A stretch of 64,000 nucleotides of DNA from Kitasatospora phosalacinea (lineage in GTDB: Bacteria; Actinomycetota; Actinomycetes; Streptomycetales; Streptomycetaceae): assembly GCF_030268885.1 (NCBI RefSeq), contig NZ_BSSA01000010.1, positions 62,001 to 126,000 of the forward strand, written 5' to 3'. Of the stretch, positions 55,773 to 64,000 are shown in pieces. The translations under genes and the position numbers were made by a program. The number at the start of each line of letters is the position of its first letter. Positions within the stretch are counted from its first letter, which is position 1. The notes under the pieces are model-generated. The model ran no database searches, was not told the origin of the DNA, and saw nothing but the letters and a program-made list of their open reading frames with translations.

Positions 55773-55833
55773 CGATGCCTGGTGGCGGCCGCCCCTCGGC
55801 GGTCCGAAGATCAGTGCACGAAACAGCCGAATC

Positions 55834-57618
55834 GTGACCTTCCGCCGCCCCCGCGCCGGAACCCGCCCGGCCGGGGGCGCGTCACTCCCGGTGGCCGCGC
55901 ACCCGCGCCGGCCCGCAGGCGACGAACGGGGCGCCCCCGCACAGCACGGGGGCACCGGGGGTGGACAAGGTGACGGACGCTCAGCACCCGGACGGCAGAC
56001 CGGCGGACCCGCCCCCGCGGGACGCGCCCGGGCGGACCCCGTCCACTGGGAACTCCCCGACTACGCGCACGAACGCGAACTCGGCGCCGGGGCGTCCGGC
56101 CGCGTCGTCCTCGCCCGCCACCGAGCCACCGGCACCCCCGTCGCGATCAAGTACCTGCTGGGCGACCACCCCGACCAGGCCGCCTTCCGGGTCGAGGCCC
56201 AACTGCTCGCCACCCTCGACAGCCCGCACGTCACCCGCCTCCACGAGTACGTCGAAGGCCCGCACGGCGCCGCCATCGTGATGGAACTCATCGAGGGCGT
56301 CTCGCTGCGCGACCTGCTGCGCGCCGAGGGCAGCACCGGGCCGGAAGCCGCCCTGGTCGTCCTCAAGGGCTCGCTGCTCGGCCTGGCCGCCGCGCACCGG
56401 GCCGGTGTCGTGCACCGCGACTACAAGCCCGGGAACGTGCTGGTCACCGTCGACGGTCAGTCCAAACTCGTCGACTTCGGCATCGCCGTCCGCGACGGCG
56501 CCAGCGGCACCGTCGCGGGCACGCCCGCCTACATGGCCCCCGAGCAGTGGGCCGGACGCCCCGCCTCCCCGGCCACCGACGTGTACGCCGCCACCGCCAC
56601 CTTCTTCGAGTGCCTCACCGGCGCCAAGCCGTACGCCGGAACCACCCTGATGGAACTCGCGGTCCAGCACACCGAGGCCGAGATCCCCGACACCCAGGCG
56701 CCCGAAGCCCTCCGCCCGCTCATCCGGGCCGGGCTCGCCAAGACCCCCGAACAGCGGCCCCCGGGCGCGGAGGCCCTGGTCGACGAACTGGAGGCCGCCG
56801 CCGGTGCCGCCTACGGCGCCGACTGGGAGGAACGCGGACGCAGGCGGCTGGCCGCGCTCGTCGCCCTGCTGCCCCTGCTGCTGCCCACCCCGACCGCCGA
56901 CGGCGCACTGCCCGGCGCGACCTCGTACGCGACGACGGTGCTCACCGCCCCGCGGGTTCCGTTCCGGGGACGGCTGATCGCCACCGTCGGCGCGATCGTC
57001 CTCGTCCTCGGCGCGCTCGCCACGGTCGCCTCGGCCGGTGAGGAGAAGACGGTCGCCGACCCCCGGCCGGCTGCCGCCCCGCCCGCCACCACAACCGTCC
57101 ACCCCACCACCGCGGCCCCCGCCCCGCCCCCCACCGACAGCCCGAGCCCCTCGCCCACCGAGGAGCCCAGCCCGAGCGCGACACCGAGCCCGAGCCCGAG
57201 CCCGACGGCGAAGCCCAGCGCCAGCCCCAAGCCCAGCCCCAGCACCAGCGCGTCCGCCACGCCGAGCCCGTCCGCCACGCCCAGCCCGACGGCGACCGCC
57301 CCGCCCGCCACCGTCGGAGTGGGACGGATCTCCGGAAAGGTCTCCTACACCACCCTGCAGGTCGACTTCTCTGTCACGGTGCAGCCCGCCGGGAGCCCAG
57401 GGACCGCGGTAACCGTGACCTGGCTCGACGGGGGGAGCTCGCCGGTGTCCGAGACCGTCCCGGTGGTCACTGACAGCACCGGTAGGAAGTGGGTGTCGCT
57501 GTCGCACACGTACCCCTGCTACAGCGGCACCAAGAACGTGGGCGTCAGCGTGACCACGACCCCGTCCGGCGGCACTGCGTCCTCCGGTACCTATCTGATG
57601 ATCTGCCCGCCGCGCTAG
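55834..57618 (+). CDS. Membrane-anchored Ser/Thr protein kinase
   Basis: 594 aa as an open frame. Kinase domain about 75-335: GAGASGRV, VAIK (Lys106), HRDYKPGN (Asp196), DFGIAV, MAPEQW. A transmembrane helix lies near 388-408. A long Pro/Ser/Thr stalk follows, then a C-terminal beta domain with two Cys (HTYPCYSG, LMICPP). The start is doubtful: GTG 55834 and 55891 lack ribosome sites, and codons before 56040 have weaker third-position GC. A competing start in another frame (GTG 55970) has better codon use and would join this frame near 56040 if one base were missing. The partner gene follows 11 nt later. Confidence 0.85.
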   Translation: MTFRRPRAGTRPAGGASLPVAAHPRRPAGDERGAPAQHGGTGGGQGDGRSAPGRQTGGPAPAGRARADPVHWELPDYAHERELGAGASGRVVLARHRATGTPVAIKYLLGDHPDQAAFRVEAQLLATLDSPHVTRLHEYVEGPHGAAIVMELIEGVSLRDLLRAEGSTGPEAALVVLKGSLLGLAAAHRAGVVHRDYKPGNVLVTVDGQSKLVDFGIAVRDGASGTVAGTPAYMAPEQWAGRPASPATDVYAATATFFECLTGAKPYAGTTLMELAVQHTEAEIPDTQAPEALRPLIRAGLAKTPEQRPPGAEALVDELEAAAGAAYGADWEERGRRRLAALVALLPLLLPTPTADGALPGATSYATTVLTAPRVPFRGRLIATVGAIVLVLGALATVASAGEEKTVADPRPAAAPPATTTVHPTTAAPAPPPTDSPSPSPTEEPSPSATPSPSPSPTAKPSASPKPSPSTSASATPSPSATPSPTATAPPATVGVGRISGKVSYTTLQVDFSVTVQPAGSPGTAVTVTWLDGGSSPVSETVPVVTDSTGRKWVSLSHTYPCYSGTKNVGVSVTTTPSGGTASSGTYLMICPPR

Positions 57619-57629
57619 GGGGACCGACG

Positions 57630-58325
57630 ATGACCGAACTGCCTCCTGACCCCGGCCTCCGGCTCGGGCCCGTCCGACGGCCCGCCGCGCCCGAAGTGAC
57701 GGTCCAGTTGCGGGCCGCCGTCCCGCAGGACGAACAGCGCACCGTCCAGCTCCGTCCGGCGGTCCCGTTGTCGGACGCGGCCGAGACCGTGCGGTTGGAC
57801 GGTCTGGCGGAGACGGTGCGGCTCGAGGCCGCGGAGCCCGGGGCGGAGGACGGGTTGCGGCGGTTCGGGCCCGGGGTGCCGCCCGGGGCGGCGGCGGTGT
57901 GGCGCGGGGAGGTGGCTGCGGCGCCGCGGCGGCGGTGGGACAGGTGGCTGCTGGTGCCGTTGGTGCTGCTGCTCGCGCTGCTCGGGTACCTGCTGTGGGA
58001 CCGCTACGGGCGGCCCGTCGAGGTGGCGGGCGTGACGGCGCGGACCGCGGCCGCCGGGCCCGGGTGCGACGGCACCGCCGTGGTCACGGGCGTGCTGGAG
58101 ACCGACGGCGGTGAGGGCGAGGTGCGCTACCGCTGGGTGCGCAGCGACGGGACCGACTCCGGGCCGGTCGTGCAGCACGTGGAGGCCGGGCGCCGGCGCA
58201 CCGAGGTCCGGCTGGAGTGGGCCTTCCGGGGACACGGCGAGTACGCCGCCACCGCCCGGCTGGAGGTGCTGGAACCCGCGGGCGGCCCCAGCGCCGAGGC
58301 GGGGTTCGTCTACTCCTGTCCGTGA
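57630..58325 (+). CDS. Single-pass membrane protein, kinase neighbour
   Basis: 231 aa. A cytoplasmic N-terminal half has three repeats of the type TVQLRPAVP / ETVRLD (possible phospho-Thr sites for FHA recognition). One transmembrane helix (WLLVPLVLLLALLGYLLW, about 111-128) and an external beta-rich domain with two cysteines (GPGCDGT and VYSCP) follow. ATG 57630 lies 11 nt after the kinase stop with GGGGGA upstream, so the two are probably one operon. The repeated Thr motifs make it a candidate kinase substrate; this is inference. Confidence 0.75.
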   Translation: MTELPPDPGLRLGPVRRPAAPEVTVQLRAAVPQDEQRTVQLRPAVPLSDAAETVRLDGLAETVRLEAAEPGAEDGLRRFGPGVPPGAAAVWRGEVAAAPRRRWDRWLLVPLVLLLALLGYLLWDRYGRPVEVAGVTARTAAAGPGCDGTAVVTGVLETDGGEGEVRYRWVRSDGTDSGPVVQHVEAGRRRTEVRLEWAFRGHGEYAATARLEVLEPAGGPSAEAGFVYSCP

Positions 58326-58415
58326 GGGCCGCGGGGGCCGCGAGGGCCCGAGGACGCACGAAACCCGGGTCGCGGCCGACTGCCTGTCGGTGGCGGCCCG
58401 GGAGGGCTGGTCCGG

Positions 58416-58694
58416 TCACGCCTGTGGCGCGGTGGCACCTCCGCCCGTCTTCACGGCCTCGACCATGCGCTGGTGCACCTCGCGGGCCGCCGCCTCGTCC
58501 GCGGCGGCCACGGGGCTGCCCTCCACGGTGAACCAGTCGAGCGCGCCGCTGTACTGCACGGTCAGCCGCGCCTCGCCCTCGATCCACATGGTGTGCACCG
58601 TCAGGTCCCCGGTGATGACGCCGATCTCCACGGTCTTCACGCCACCGTGGCCGGACAGAATGCCCTGAGTGGTCCAGGTTGCCCAGGTGTTCAC
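58416..58694 (-). CDS. Small conserved-looking protein of unknown function
   Basis: 92 aa. GTG 58694 has GGAG 7 nt upstream. The sequence is beta-rich at first (TVEIGVITGDLTVHTMWI, ARLTVQYSGALDWFTVEG) and ends in a helix (AADEAAAREVHQRMVEAV). No signal or membrane helix is visible. Not recognised; it lies opposite to the surrounding signalling operon. Confidence 0.65.
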   Translation of the reverse strand: MNTWATWTTQGILSGHGGVKTVEIGVITGDLTVHTMWIEGEARLTVQYSGALDWFTVEGSPVAAADEAAAREVHQRMVEAVKTGGGATAPQA

Positions 58695-58827
58695 AAGCCC
58701 GCTCCCATCCGCCGCCCAACGGGCCGCTCGGTCCCGACCCCACAGGTACCCGATCCGTGGCGACCGCTTCCCACTGTCACCCGAAGGGCCGAAAACCGCC
58801 CCCCGGGCGGGTGCCCGCCGCGCGGTC

Positions 58828-58839
58828 TAGCATCGACGT
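58828..58839 (+). promoter_or_regulatory. Leaderless -10 box of the FHA-ABC gene
   Basis: TAGCAT (58828-58833) is followed by 6 nt and then ATG 58840, the spacing expected for a leaderless transcript. A -35 box is not clear. There is no ribosome site before the ATG. Confidence 0.6.
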
Positions 58840-61221
58840 ATGGGAGAGCGAGAGGCTGCGCTCACCGCGCCGAAACTGATCCTGGAAACCGGCGGCGACT
58901 CGACGGTCATCACCCCGAGCCGCAGGTACGCCCTCGGGCGCGACCCCACCAGTGACATCGTGCTGACCGACCCGCGGGTCTCCTGGCACCACGCCGAACT
59001 GCACGTCGGCGACGGCCACTGGATCGTCGACGACACCGGCTCGACCAACGGCACCTACGCCGCCGACGGCCACCGGGTCGTCCACCTGGAGGTCGAACCC
59101 GGCACCGTGCTCTGCCTGGGGAGTCCCGCCGACGGCCCGCGCTGCACGTTCAGCGCGGTGCCCGAACCGACCGCCGTGCACCCGCTGCCCGGCCGCCGCC
59201 CGTCCGGGCTGACCGCGATCACCGGCTCCTACCGGCCGCCGTCCAGCGTCATGCCGCTGCCCGCCAAGGTGGTGCGGATCGGCCGGGCGTCCGACAACGA
59301 CCTGGTGATCGGCGACCTGTCGGTCTCCCGCCACCACGCCGAGCTGCGCGCCGCGCCCGACGGCCGGTACGAGATCACCGACCTGGGCAGCCACAACGGC
59401 ACCTACCTGAACGGCCAGCCGGTGCGACAGGCCCCCGTCGGGCCCGGGGACCTGGTCGGAATCGGCCATTCGGTGTTCTGCCTGGTCGGCGACGAACTGC
59501 AGGAGTTCGTCGACACCGGCGACATCGACCTCGACGTGGAGGGCCTCACCGTCCAGGTCGACGACGGCCGCACCCTGCTCGACCAGGTCACCTTCCCGGT
59601 CGGCCAGAAGTGCCTGCTCGCGGTCGCCGGGCCCAGCGGCGCCGGGAAGTCCACCCTGCTCAACGCGCTCACCGGGCTGCGCCCCGCCGACCGCGGCACC
59701 GTCCGCTACGACGGCCGCGACCTCTACCGCGACTACGCCGAACTGCGCCGCCGGATCGGCCTCGTCCCGCAGGACGACATCCTGCACACCCAACTGCCCG
59801 TCCGGAAGGCCCTCGCGTACGCCGCCGAACTGCGCTTCCCCGAGGACACCGCGCCCGAGGAGCGGGCCGCCCGGGTCGAGGAGGTGATCGACGAGCTCGG
59901 CCTCGGCAAGCGCGCCGACCAGGTCATCTCCAGCCTCTCCGGCGGCCAGCGCAAGCGGGTCAGCGTCGCCCTGGAACTGCTCACCAAGCCGTCCCTGCTC
60001 TTCCTCGACGAGCCCACCAGCGGGCTCGACCCCGGCATGGACCGGTCCGTGATGCAGATGCTGCGCGGCCTTGCCGACGACGGGCGGACCGTCATCGTGG
60101 TCACCCACAGCGTGCTCAGCCTCGACCTGTGCGACCGGCTGCTGCTGCTCGCCCCCGGCGGGCGGACCGCCTGGTACGGGCCGCCCGGCGAGACGCTGGA
60201 GCACTTCGGGTTCGCGCACTGGCCGGACGCCTTCGAGGCGTTCGAGAACCAGACCGACCGCGACTGGGCCGGGCAGTTCCGCGCCTCCGCCCCCTACCGC
60301 AAGTACGTCAGCGGCCCGGCGGGCGGCCCCGGCGACTGGCCCGGCGCGCTCGCCCCCGCCGAGCACGCCCTGCCCGAGGAGGCGACCCCCGCGCCGCCGC
60401 CCCGGCCGCGGAGCTGGCTCGGGCAGGTCGGCACGCTGTGCCGCCGGTACGCCAGCGCGCTCGCCGCCGACCGGACCTTCCTCGCCGTGATGATCGCGCT
60501 GCCGTTCGTGATGGGCGCGATGGCGCACGCACTGGCCGGCAGCCGCCTGAACCAGGACACCGCGCTGAACGCGCTGCTGATCCTGTGCGTCGGCGGGGTG
60601 CTCACCGGCGCCGCCAACGCGGTGCGCGAACTCGTCAAGGAACGGACGATCTACCAGCGCGAACGCGCCGTCGGCCTGTCCAGATCCGCGTACCTGTGCT
60701 CGAAGGTCGTCGTGCTGGGCACCGTCACCGTCGTCCAGTCGGTGGTGCTGACCATGGTCGCGCTGATCGGCGTGCAGCTCAGACCGCAGGGCGGCAGCGG
60801 GGTCTTCCTGCCGCCGCTGCTGGAGATCACCCTGGCCGTGGCGCTGCTCTCGCTCAGCGCGATGATGCTCGGCCTGCTGATCTCCGCGCTGGTGAAGAAG
60901 GAAGAGGTGACCATGCCGCTGCTGGTGCTGGTCGCCATCGTCCAGGTGGTGTTCTGCGGGGCGCTGCTGCAGCTCGACCACATCCCCGTGCTCAACCAGC
61001 TGTCCTGGCTGGTGCCCTCGCGCTGGGCGCTCGGCGCCATGGCCGCCACCATCGACCTGCACACCACCGTGCCCGGCACGCTCACCGACGACCCGCTGTT
61101 CGTGCACCGGCAGGGCGTCTGGCTGCTCGACATGGGCATGCTGATCGTGCTGGCCGTCGCGTACGGACTGGTCGTCGCCCGGCTGCTGCGCCGGCACGAG
61201 CCGGCCGTGATGCGGCGGTAG
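58840..61221 (+). CDS. FHA-FHA-ABC transporter (ATPase fused to permease), Rv1747-like
   Basis: 793 aa. Two forkhead-associated domains (about 20-105 and 140-220) carry the phospho-threonine-binding signature GR-x(n)-S-R-HHAEL-x(n)-GSxNGTY twice. The ABC ATPase follows: Walker A GPSGAGKST (Lys270), LSGGQRKRVSVAL, and LLFLDEPTSGLD. The C-terminal permease has six helices of the ABC-2/ABCG type (about 545-785). The arrangement matches mycobacterial Rv1747, an exporter controlled by kinase PknF through its FHA domains. The kinases on either side fit that model. The substrate is unknown. Confidence 0.93.
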   Translation: MGEREAALTAPKLILETGGDSTVITPSRRYALGRDPTSDIVLTDPRVSWHHAELHVGDGHWIVDDTGSTNGTYAADGHRVVHLEVEPGTVLCLGSPADGPRCTFSAVPEPTAVHPLPGRRPSGLTAITGSYRPPSSVMPLPAKVVRIGRASDNDLVIGDLSVSRHHAELRAAPDGRYEITDLGSHNGTYLNGQPVRQAPVGPGDLVGIGHSVFCLVGDELQEFVDTGDIDLDVEGLTVQVDDGRTLLDQVTFPVGQKCLLAVAGPSGAGKSTLLNALTGLRPADRGTVRYDGRDLYRDYAELRRRIGLVPQDDILHTQLPVRKALAYAAELRFPEDTAPEERAARVEEVIDELGLGKRADQVISSLSGGQRKRVSVALELLTKPSLLFLDEPTSGLDPGMDRSVMQMLRGLADDGRTVIVVTHSVLSLDLCDRLLLLAPGGRTAWYGPPGETLEHFGFAHWPDAFEAFENQTDRDWAGQFRASAPYRKYVSGPAGGPGDWPGALAPAEHALPEEATPAPPPRPRSWLGQVGTLCRRYASALAADRTFLAVMIALPFVMGAMAHALAGSRLNQDTALNALLILCVGGVLTGAANAVRELVKERTIYQRERAVGLSRSAYLCSKVVVLGTVTVVQSVVLTMVALIGVQLRPQGGSGVFLPPLLEITLAVALLSLSAMMLGLLISALVKKEEVTMPLLVLVAIVQVVFCGALLQLDHIPVLNQLSWLVPSRWALGAMAATIDLHTTVPGTLTDDPLFVHRQGVWLLDMGMLIVLAVAYGLVVARLLRRHEPAVMRR

Positions 61222-61224
61222 CGC

Positions 61225-61722
61225 ATGGCGACGCCCGACGGGTTCCGGCCCACCCACGTCGTCCCCGCCGACGGCATGCCGACCTGGACCGCCCCCGACC
61301 CGGCCGCGGTCGGGGTGCCGCTGGACCCCCTGCTGCCGGTCGCGCTCACCCGGACCAACGGCAACTGGGCCCGGATCGTCTGCTCCAACGGCTGGTCCGC
61401 GTGGGTCGACGGACGGCTGCTGGTCGCCCTCCCGCAGCGGCCCCCGGCCACCGGCGCCCCGCTCGCCACCACCGACGACCCGCGTCCGCTGCTCGCCGCG
61501 CTGGAACGCTCGCTGGCCACCTACCGGCGGCTGGTCGACGACTGGGCGGCCGGCCGGATCGACCTGGAGACCTTCCGCGACGGCACCCGCGACCTGCGGC
61601 TCGGCGCGGTCCTGGACGGCCCGGACGCCTGGCTGCTCGACCTCGACCGGGGCCGCTGGTACTACTGCGACGCCACCCAGCTGCAGACCTACGCGGCCGC
61701 CGACCGCGCCGACCGGGGCTGA
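61225..61722 (+). CDS. Hypothetical protein in the kinase/FHA-ABC operon
   Basis: 165 aa; ATG 61225 is 3 nt after the ABC stop. Residues 25-65 (LLPVALTRTNGNWARIVCSNGWSAWVDGRLL) look like a small SH3-type barrel, and the rest is helical, with a closing RWYYCDATQL. No membrane helix or signal. Tight spacing on both sides shows it is co-transcribed with the transporter and kinase; an adaptor role is possible but unproven. Confidence 0.75.
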   Translation: MATPDGFRPTHVVPADGMPTWTAPDPAAVGVPLDPLLPVALTRTNGNWARIVCSNGWSAWVDGRLLVALPQRPPATGAPLATTDDPRPLLAALERSLATYRRLVDDWAAGRIDLETFRDGTRDLRLGAVLDGPDAWLLDLDRGRWYYCDATQLQTYAAADRADRG

Positions 61723-61728
61723 CCGCCG

Positions 61729-62712
61729 ATGCCCGGGGAGCCGCCCGAGCAACCGTCCCTGGCCGCCGCCGAGCCGGGCGAGCTGGACGGCCGCACGCTC
61801 GCGGGCTACCGGCTGGAGCACGTGCTCGGGCGGGGCGGCATGGCGGTGGTCTACCGCGCCGAGGACCTGCGGCTCGGCCGCACCGTCGCGGTCAAGCTGC
61901 TCGCCCCCGAACTGGCCCGCAACGAGACCTTCCGCAAGCGCTTCGTCCGGGAGTCGCACATCGCGGCCTCGCTCGACCACCCGAACATCGTCCCGGTGTA
62001 CGACGCGGGCGAGGTCGAGGGCGTGCTCTACCTGGCCATGCGGTACGTCCGCGGCCGCGACCTGCGCGCCCTGCTCGACCGGGAGGGGCCGCTGACGGGC
62101 GCCCAGACCGTGCGGATCGCCGTCCAGGTGGCCAGCGCGCTGGACGCCGCGCACGCCCGCGAACTGGTGCACCGGGACGTCAAGCCGGGCAATGTGCTGA
62201 TCGCCGAGGGCACCGACCCCGACCACCCCGAGCACGCCTACCTGACCGACTTCGGGCTGACCAAGAAGTCGCTCTCGCTGACCGGCCTGACCAGCGTCGG
62301 CCAGTTCGTCGGCACGCTCGACTACGTCGCCCCCGAGCAGATCTCCGGCAAGCCGGTGGACGGGCGGTGCGACGTGTACAGCCTCGGCTGCGTGGTGTTC
62401 GAGATGCTCACCGGCGGCCCGCCCTACCTGCGCGACGACGACCTGGCGCTGCTCTGGGCGCACCTCAACGACCCGCCGCCGGACGTCCGGGAGCGGCGCG
62501 CGGACCTGCCCGCCGGGGTGGGGGCGGTGCTGGAGCGGGCGATGGCGAAGCGGCCCGAGGCGCGGTACGGGAGCTGCCTGGAGTTCGTCGCGGAGCTGCG
62601 GGCGGCGGTGGGGGAGGGGAGGGCGGTGCGCGGGGCCTTCCGGGAGGGGCCCTCCCGGGAGGGGCGGCCGCCGCTGCCACCGGCCTGGGCGTGGCCGGTG
62701 TTCGACCCCTGA
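61729..62712 (+). CDS. Cytoplasmic Ser/Thr protein kinase
   Basis: 327 aa. Glycine loop LGRGGMAVVY, Lys56 in VAVK, Asp150 in HRDVKPGN, Asp174 in DFGLTKK, VAPEQI, and an intact lower lobe. It has no transmembrane helix; a short Pro/Arg tail ends the protein. ATG 61729 lies 6 nt after the preceding stop. As the last gene of the operon it is a likely regulator of the FHA-ABC exporter. Confidence 0.93.
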   Translation: MPGEPPEQPSLAAAEPGELDGRTLAGYRLEHVLGRGGMAVVYRAEDLRLGRTVAVKLLAPELARNETFRKRFVRESHIAASLDHPNIVPVYDAGEVEGVLYLAMRYVRGRDLRALLDREGPLTGAQTVRIAVQVASALDAAHARELVHRDVKPGNVLIAEGTDPDHPEHAYLTDFGLTKKSLSLTGLTSVGQFVGTLDYVAPEQISGKPVDGRCDVYSLGCVVFEMLTGGPPYLRDDDLALLWAHLNDPPPDVRERRADLPAGVGAVLERAMAKRPEARYGSCLEFVAELRAAVGEGRAVRGAFREGPSREGRPPLPPAWAWPVFDP

Positions 62713-62868
62713 GCGGTCGGTCCGTCGTGCCCCGTCGCGTTCCCCGGCGGTCCTCGGCGGTTCCCCGGCGTAACGATCCGTGGCATGAACCTTTCAGAGG
62801 TGGAGGTTTGCTGGCAGTCTGCCCCTCGGCCAGGGCCCCCACAGACCCTGGCGACCGAGAGGAGCACC

Positions 62869-64000
62869 ATGAGCAACAGACTCCGCGCCCTCGCCACCCG
62901 CGCCGTCGCCGTCCTGGGCACCACCGTGCTCGCGGCCGCCGGCGCCGCGACCGCCACCGGGCCCGCCTCCGCCGCGCAGGCCGCCACCGCACCGGCAGCC
63001 GCCTGCACCCCGGCCCAGGTGGTGGTGAACGGCGGCTTCGAGTCCGGCAGTTCGCCCTGGACCTCGTCCAGCGGCGTGATCACCGGCAGCGGCAGCCAGA
63101 GCCCCCACGGCGGCACCTCCTACGCCTGGCTGGACGGCTACGGATCCGCGCACACCGACACGCTCGGCCAGACCGTCACCCTCCCCGCGGGCTGCACCGG
63201 CGCCACCCTGAGCTTCTGGTTGCACGTCGACACCGCCGAGACCAGCAGGACCACGGCGTACGACAAGCTGACCGCGAAGCTCGGCGGCACCACCCTCGCC
63301 ACCTACTCCAACCTGGACGCCGCCACCGGTTACCTGAAGAAGAGCATCGACGTCTCCGCCTACGTCGGACAGACCGTCAGCCTCTCCTTCACCGGCGTTG
63401 AGGACTCCGGGCTGCAGACCAGCTTCGTGCTCGACGACCTCGCGCTCGACGTCTCCGGCGGCACCACCACCCCGCCCCCCACCACCGACACCACCCGCAC
63501 CCCCGCACCCGCCGGGTACACCGTCAGCCTGAGCAGCGACGCGAGCGGCGCCACCTGGACCGGCCACCAGAGCATCGCCTTCGGCAACCCCTCGGCGACC
63601 CCGCTGACCGAGGTGTACCTGAGGCTGTGGGACAACGCCCACGGCGCCTGCCCCACCACCCCCGTCACCGTCAGCAACCTCACCGGCGGCACCGCGGGCG
63701 CGCTCGGCGTCAACTGCACCGCGCTCAAGGTCACCCTGCCCGCGCCGCTCGCCCAGGGCCAGAGCGGCAGCCTCGGCTTCGACCTGACCATCGCCGTCCC
63801 CACCGGCGCGGACCGCTTCGGCCGCGACGGCGCGTTCGCCTTCGTCGGCAACGCCCTGCCCGTCCTCGCCGTGCGCGACGGCGCCGGGTGGCACCTCGAC
63901 CCGTACACCAACAACGGCGAGTCCTTCTACACCCTCGCCTCCGACTACACCGTCACCCTCGACCACCCCAGCGGCCTGCTCGTCCCCGCCACCGGCACCT
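62869..64000 (+). CDS. Secreted M1-type metallopeptidase (3' truncated)
   Basis: The frame is open to the window edge (377 codons). ATG 62869 has GAGAGGAG upstream. A signal peptide (about 1-36, ASA-AQA) is followed by a carbohydrate-binding-like jelly-roll domain (VVNGGFESGSSPW, ending in VLDDLALDVSG), a Thr/Pro linker, and then the N-terminal beta domain of an M1 aminopeptidase: YTVSLSSDASGATWTGHQSIAF and YTNNGESFYTLASDYTVTLDHP. The HExxH active site lies beyond the window. The M1 assignment rests on this N-terminal domain. Confidence 0.8.
   Translation, partial: MSNRLRALATRAVAVLGTTVLAAAGAATATGPASAAQAATAPAAACTPAQVVVNGGFESGSSPWTSSSGVITGSGSQSPHGGTSYAWLDGYGSAHTDTLGQTVTLPAGCTGATLSFWLHVDTAETSRTTAYDKLTAKLGGTTLATYSNLDAATGYLKKSIDVSAYVGQTVSLSFTGVEDSGLQTSFVLDDLALDVSGGTTTPPPTTDTTRTPAPAGYTVSLSSDASGATWTGHQSIAFGNPSATPLTEVYLRLWDNAHGACPTTPVTVSNLTGGTAGALGVNCTALKVTLPAPLAQGQSGSLGFDLTIAVPTGADRFGRDGAFAFVGNALPVLAVRDGAGWHLDPYTNNGESFYTLASDYTVTLDHPSGLLVPATGT

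Noticed and set aside
58777..62463. A 1228-aa minus-strand frame
   Set aside because: Antisense to the FHA-ABC transporter and kinase, which have complete motif sets. No domain in this reading.
59610..63401. A 1263-aa plus-strand frame
   Set aside because: Overlaps four well-supported genes in other frames and has no ribosome site or motif.
1..64000. tRNA genes, insertion sequences or attachment sites
   Set aside because: No cloverleaf-like sequence, transposase motif, terminal inverted repeat or integrase was found while reading both strands; absence is judged by eye only.

Overview
The window is very GC-rich actinobacterial chromosome. Third codon positions are almost all G or C, many genes start with GTG, and stop and start codons often overlap by 4 nt (GTGA or ATGA). 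Small families typical of Streptomyces and Kitasatospora are present (SCO2400-like zinc ribbon, DUF1876, DUF3040, MbtH-like, Imm21). No tRNA, rRNA, CRISPR array, transposase or integrase is visible. Both ends cut through secreted-protein genes.

Region 1 (1-3.2 kb) holds the C-terminus of a secreted ricin-lectin protein, a RibD/DHFR-like reductase, a small secreted protein and a membrane-anchored Ser/Thr kinase. Region 2 (3.6-21.1 kb, all minus strand) is one probable nonribosomal peptide operon read from about 21.1 kb downwards. Its order is: a C-A-PCP module with an acidic pocket; a C-A(Ser)-PCP-thioesterase fused to an EntS-like MFS exporter, with a cysteine in the thioesterase nucleophile position; a stand-alone AMP ligase; a C-A(Gly-like)-PCP module; an MbtH-like protein; a free carrier protein; a free condensation protein; and an N,N-dimethylformamidase-like protein with a propeller-like tail. 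Almost every junction overlaps, which suggests translational coupling. The promoter (TTGACC-N18-TAGCAT) abuts a near-consensus DasR-type dre site.

Region 3 (21.2-26.4 kb, plus strand, divergent from the NRPS operon) is the most unusual part. It looks like a five-gene RiPP-type operon: a 103-aa precursor ending in a three-Cys segment with Cys as last residue; a radical SAM/SPASM enzyme; an HFCD flavoprotein of the peptidyl-cysteine decarboxylase type; a hemopexin-repeat protein with an amidase_2 domain; and a caspase-family (C14) protease. I do not recognise this combination as a described class.

Region 4 (26.4-47.4 kb) is mixed metabolism and regulation: an acyl-CoA dehydrogenase, a YagTSR-like molybdenum hydroxylase operon, an Asp23 protein, an SCO2400-like protein, an amidohydrolase/MerR pair, a MarR/DHA2 exporter pair, a GntR regulator, a CcdA/DsbA thiol-redox pair, an MFS exporter, an orphan Imm21 protein, a pirin/AhpD divergent pair, a secreted serine hydrolase, a kinase-fold protein lacking all catalytic residues, and a GNAT acetyltransferase. 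Region 5 (47.6-55.8 kb) carries hydrolases, MTA phosphorylase, DUF3040, a second GNAT protein, an Fpg/Nei glycosylase, a uridine-kinase-like protein, an HD hydrolase and DUF1876. Region 6 (55.8-62.7 kb) is a signalling block: a Ser/Thr kinase, a membrane-anchored partner, an FHA-FHA-ABC transporter resembling mycobacterial Rv1747, a small protein and a second kinase. This layout fits phosphorylation-dependent control of an exporter. The window ends inside a secreted M1-type metallopeptidase.
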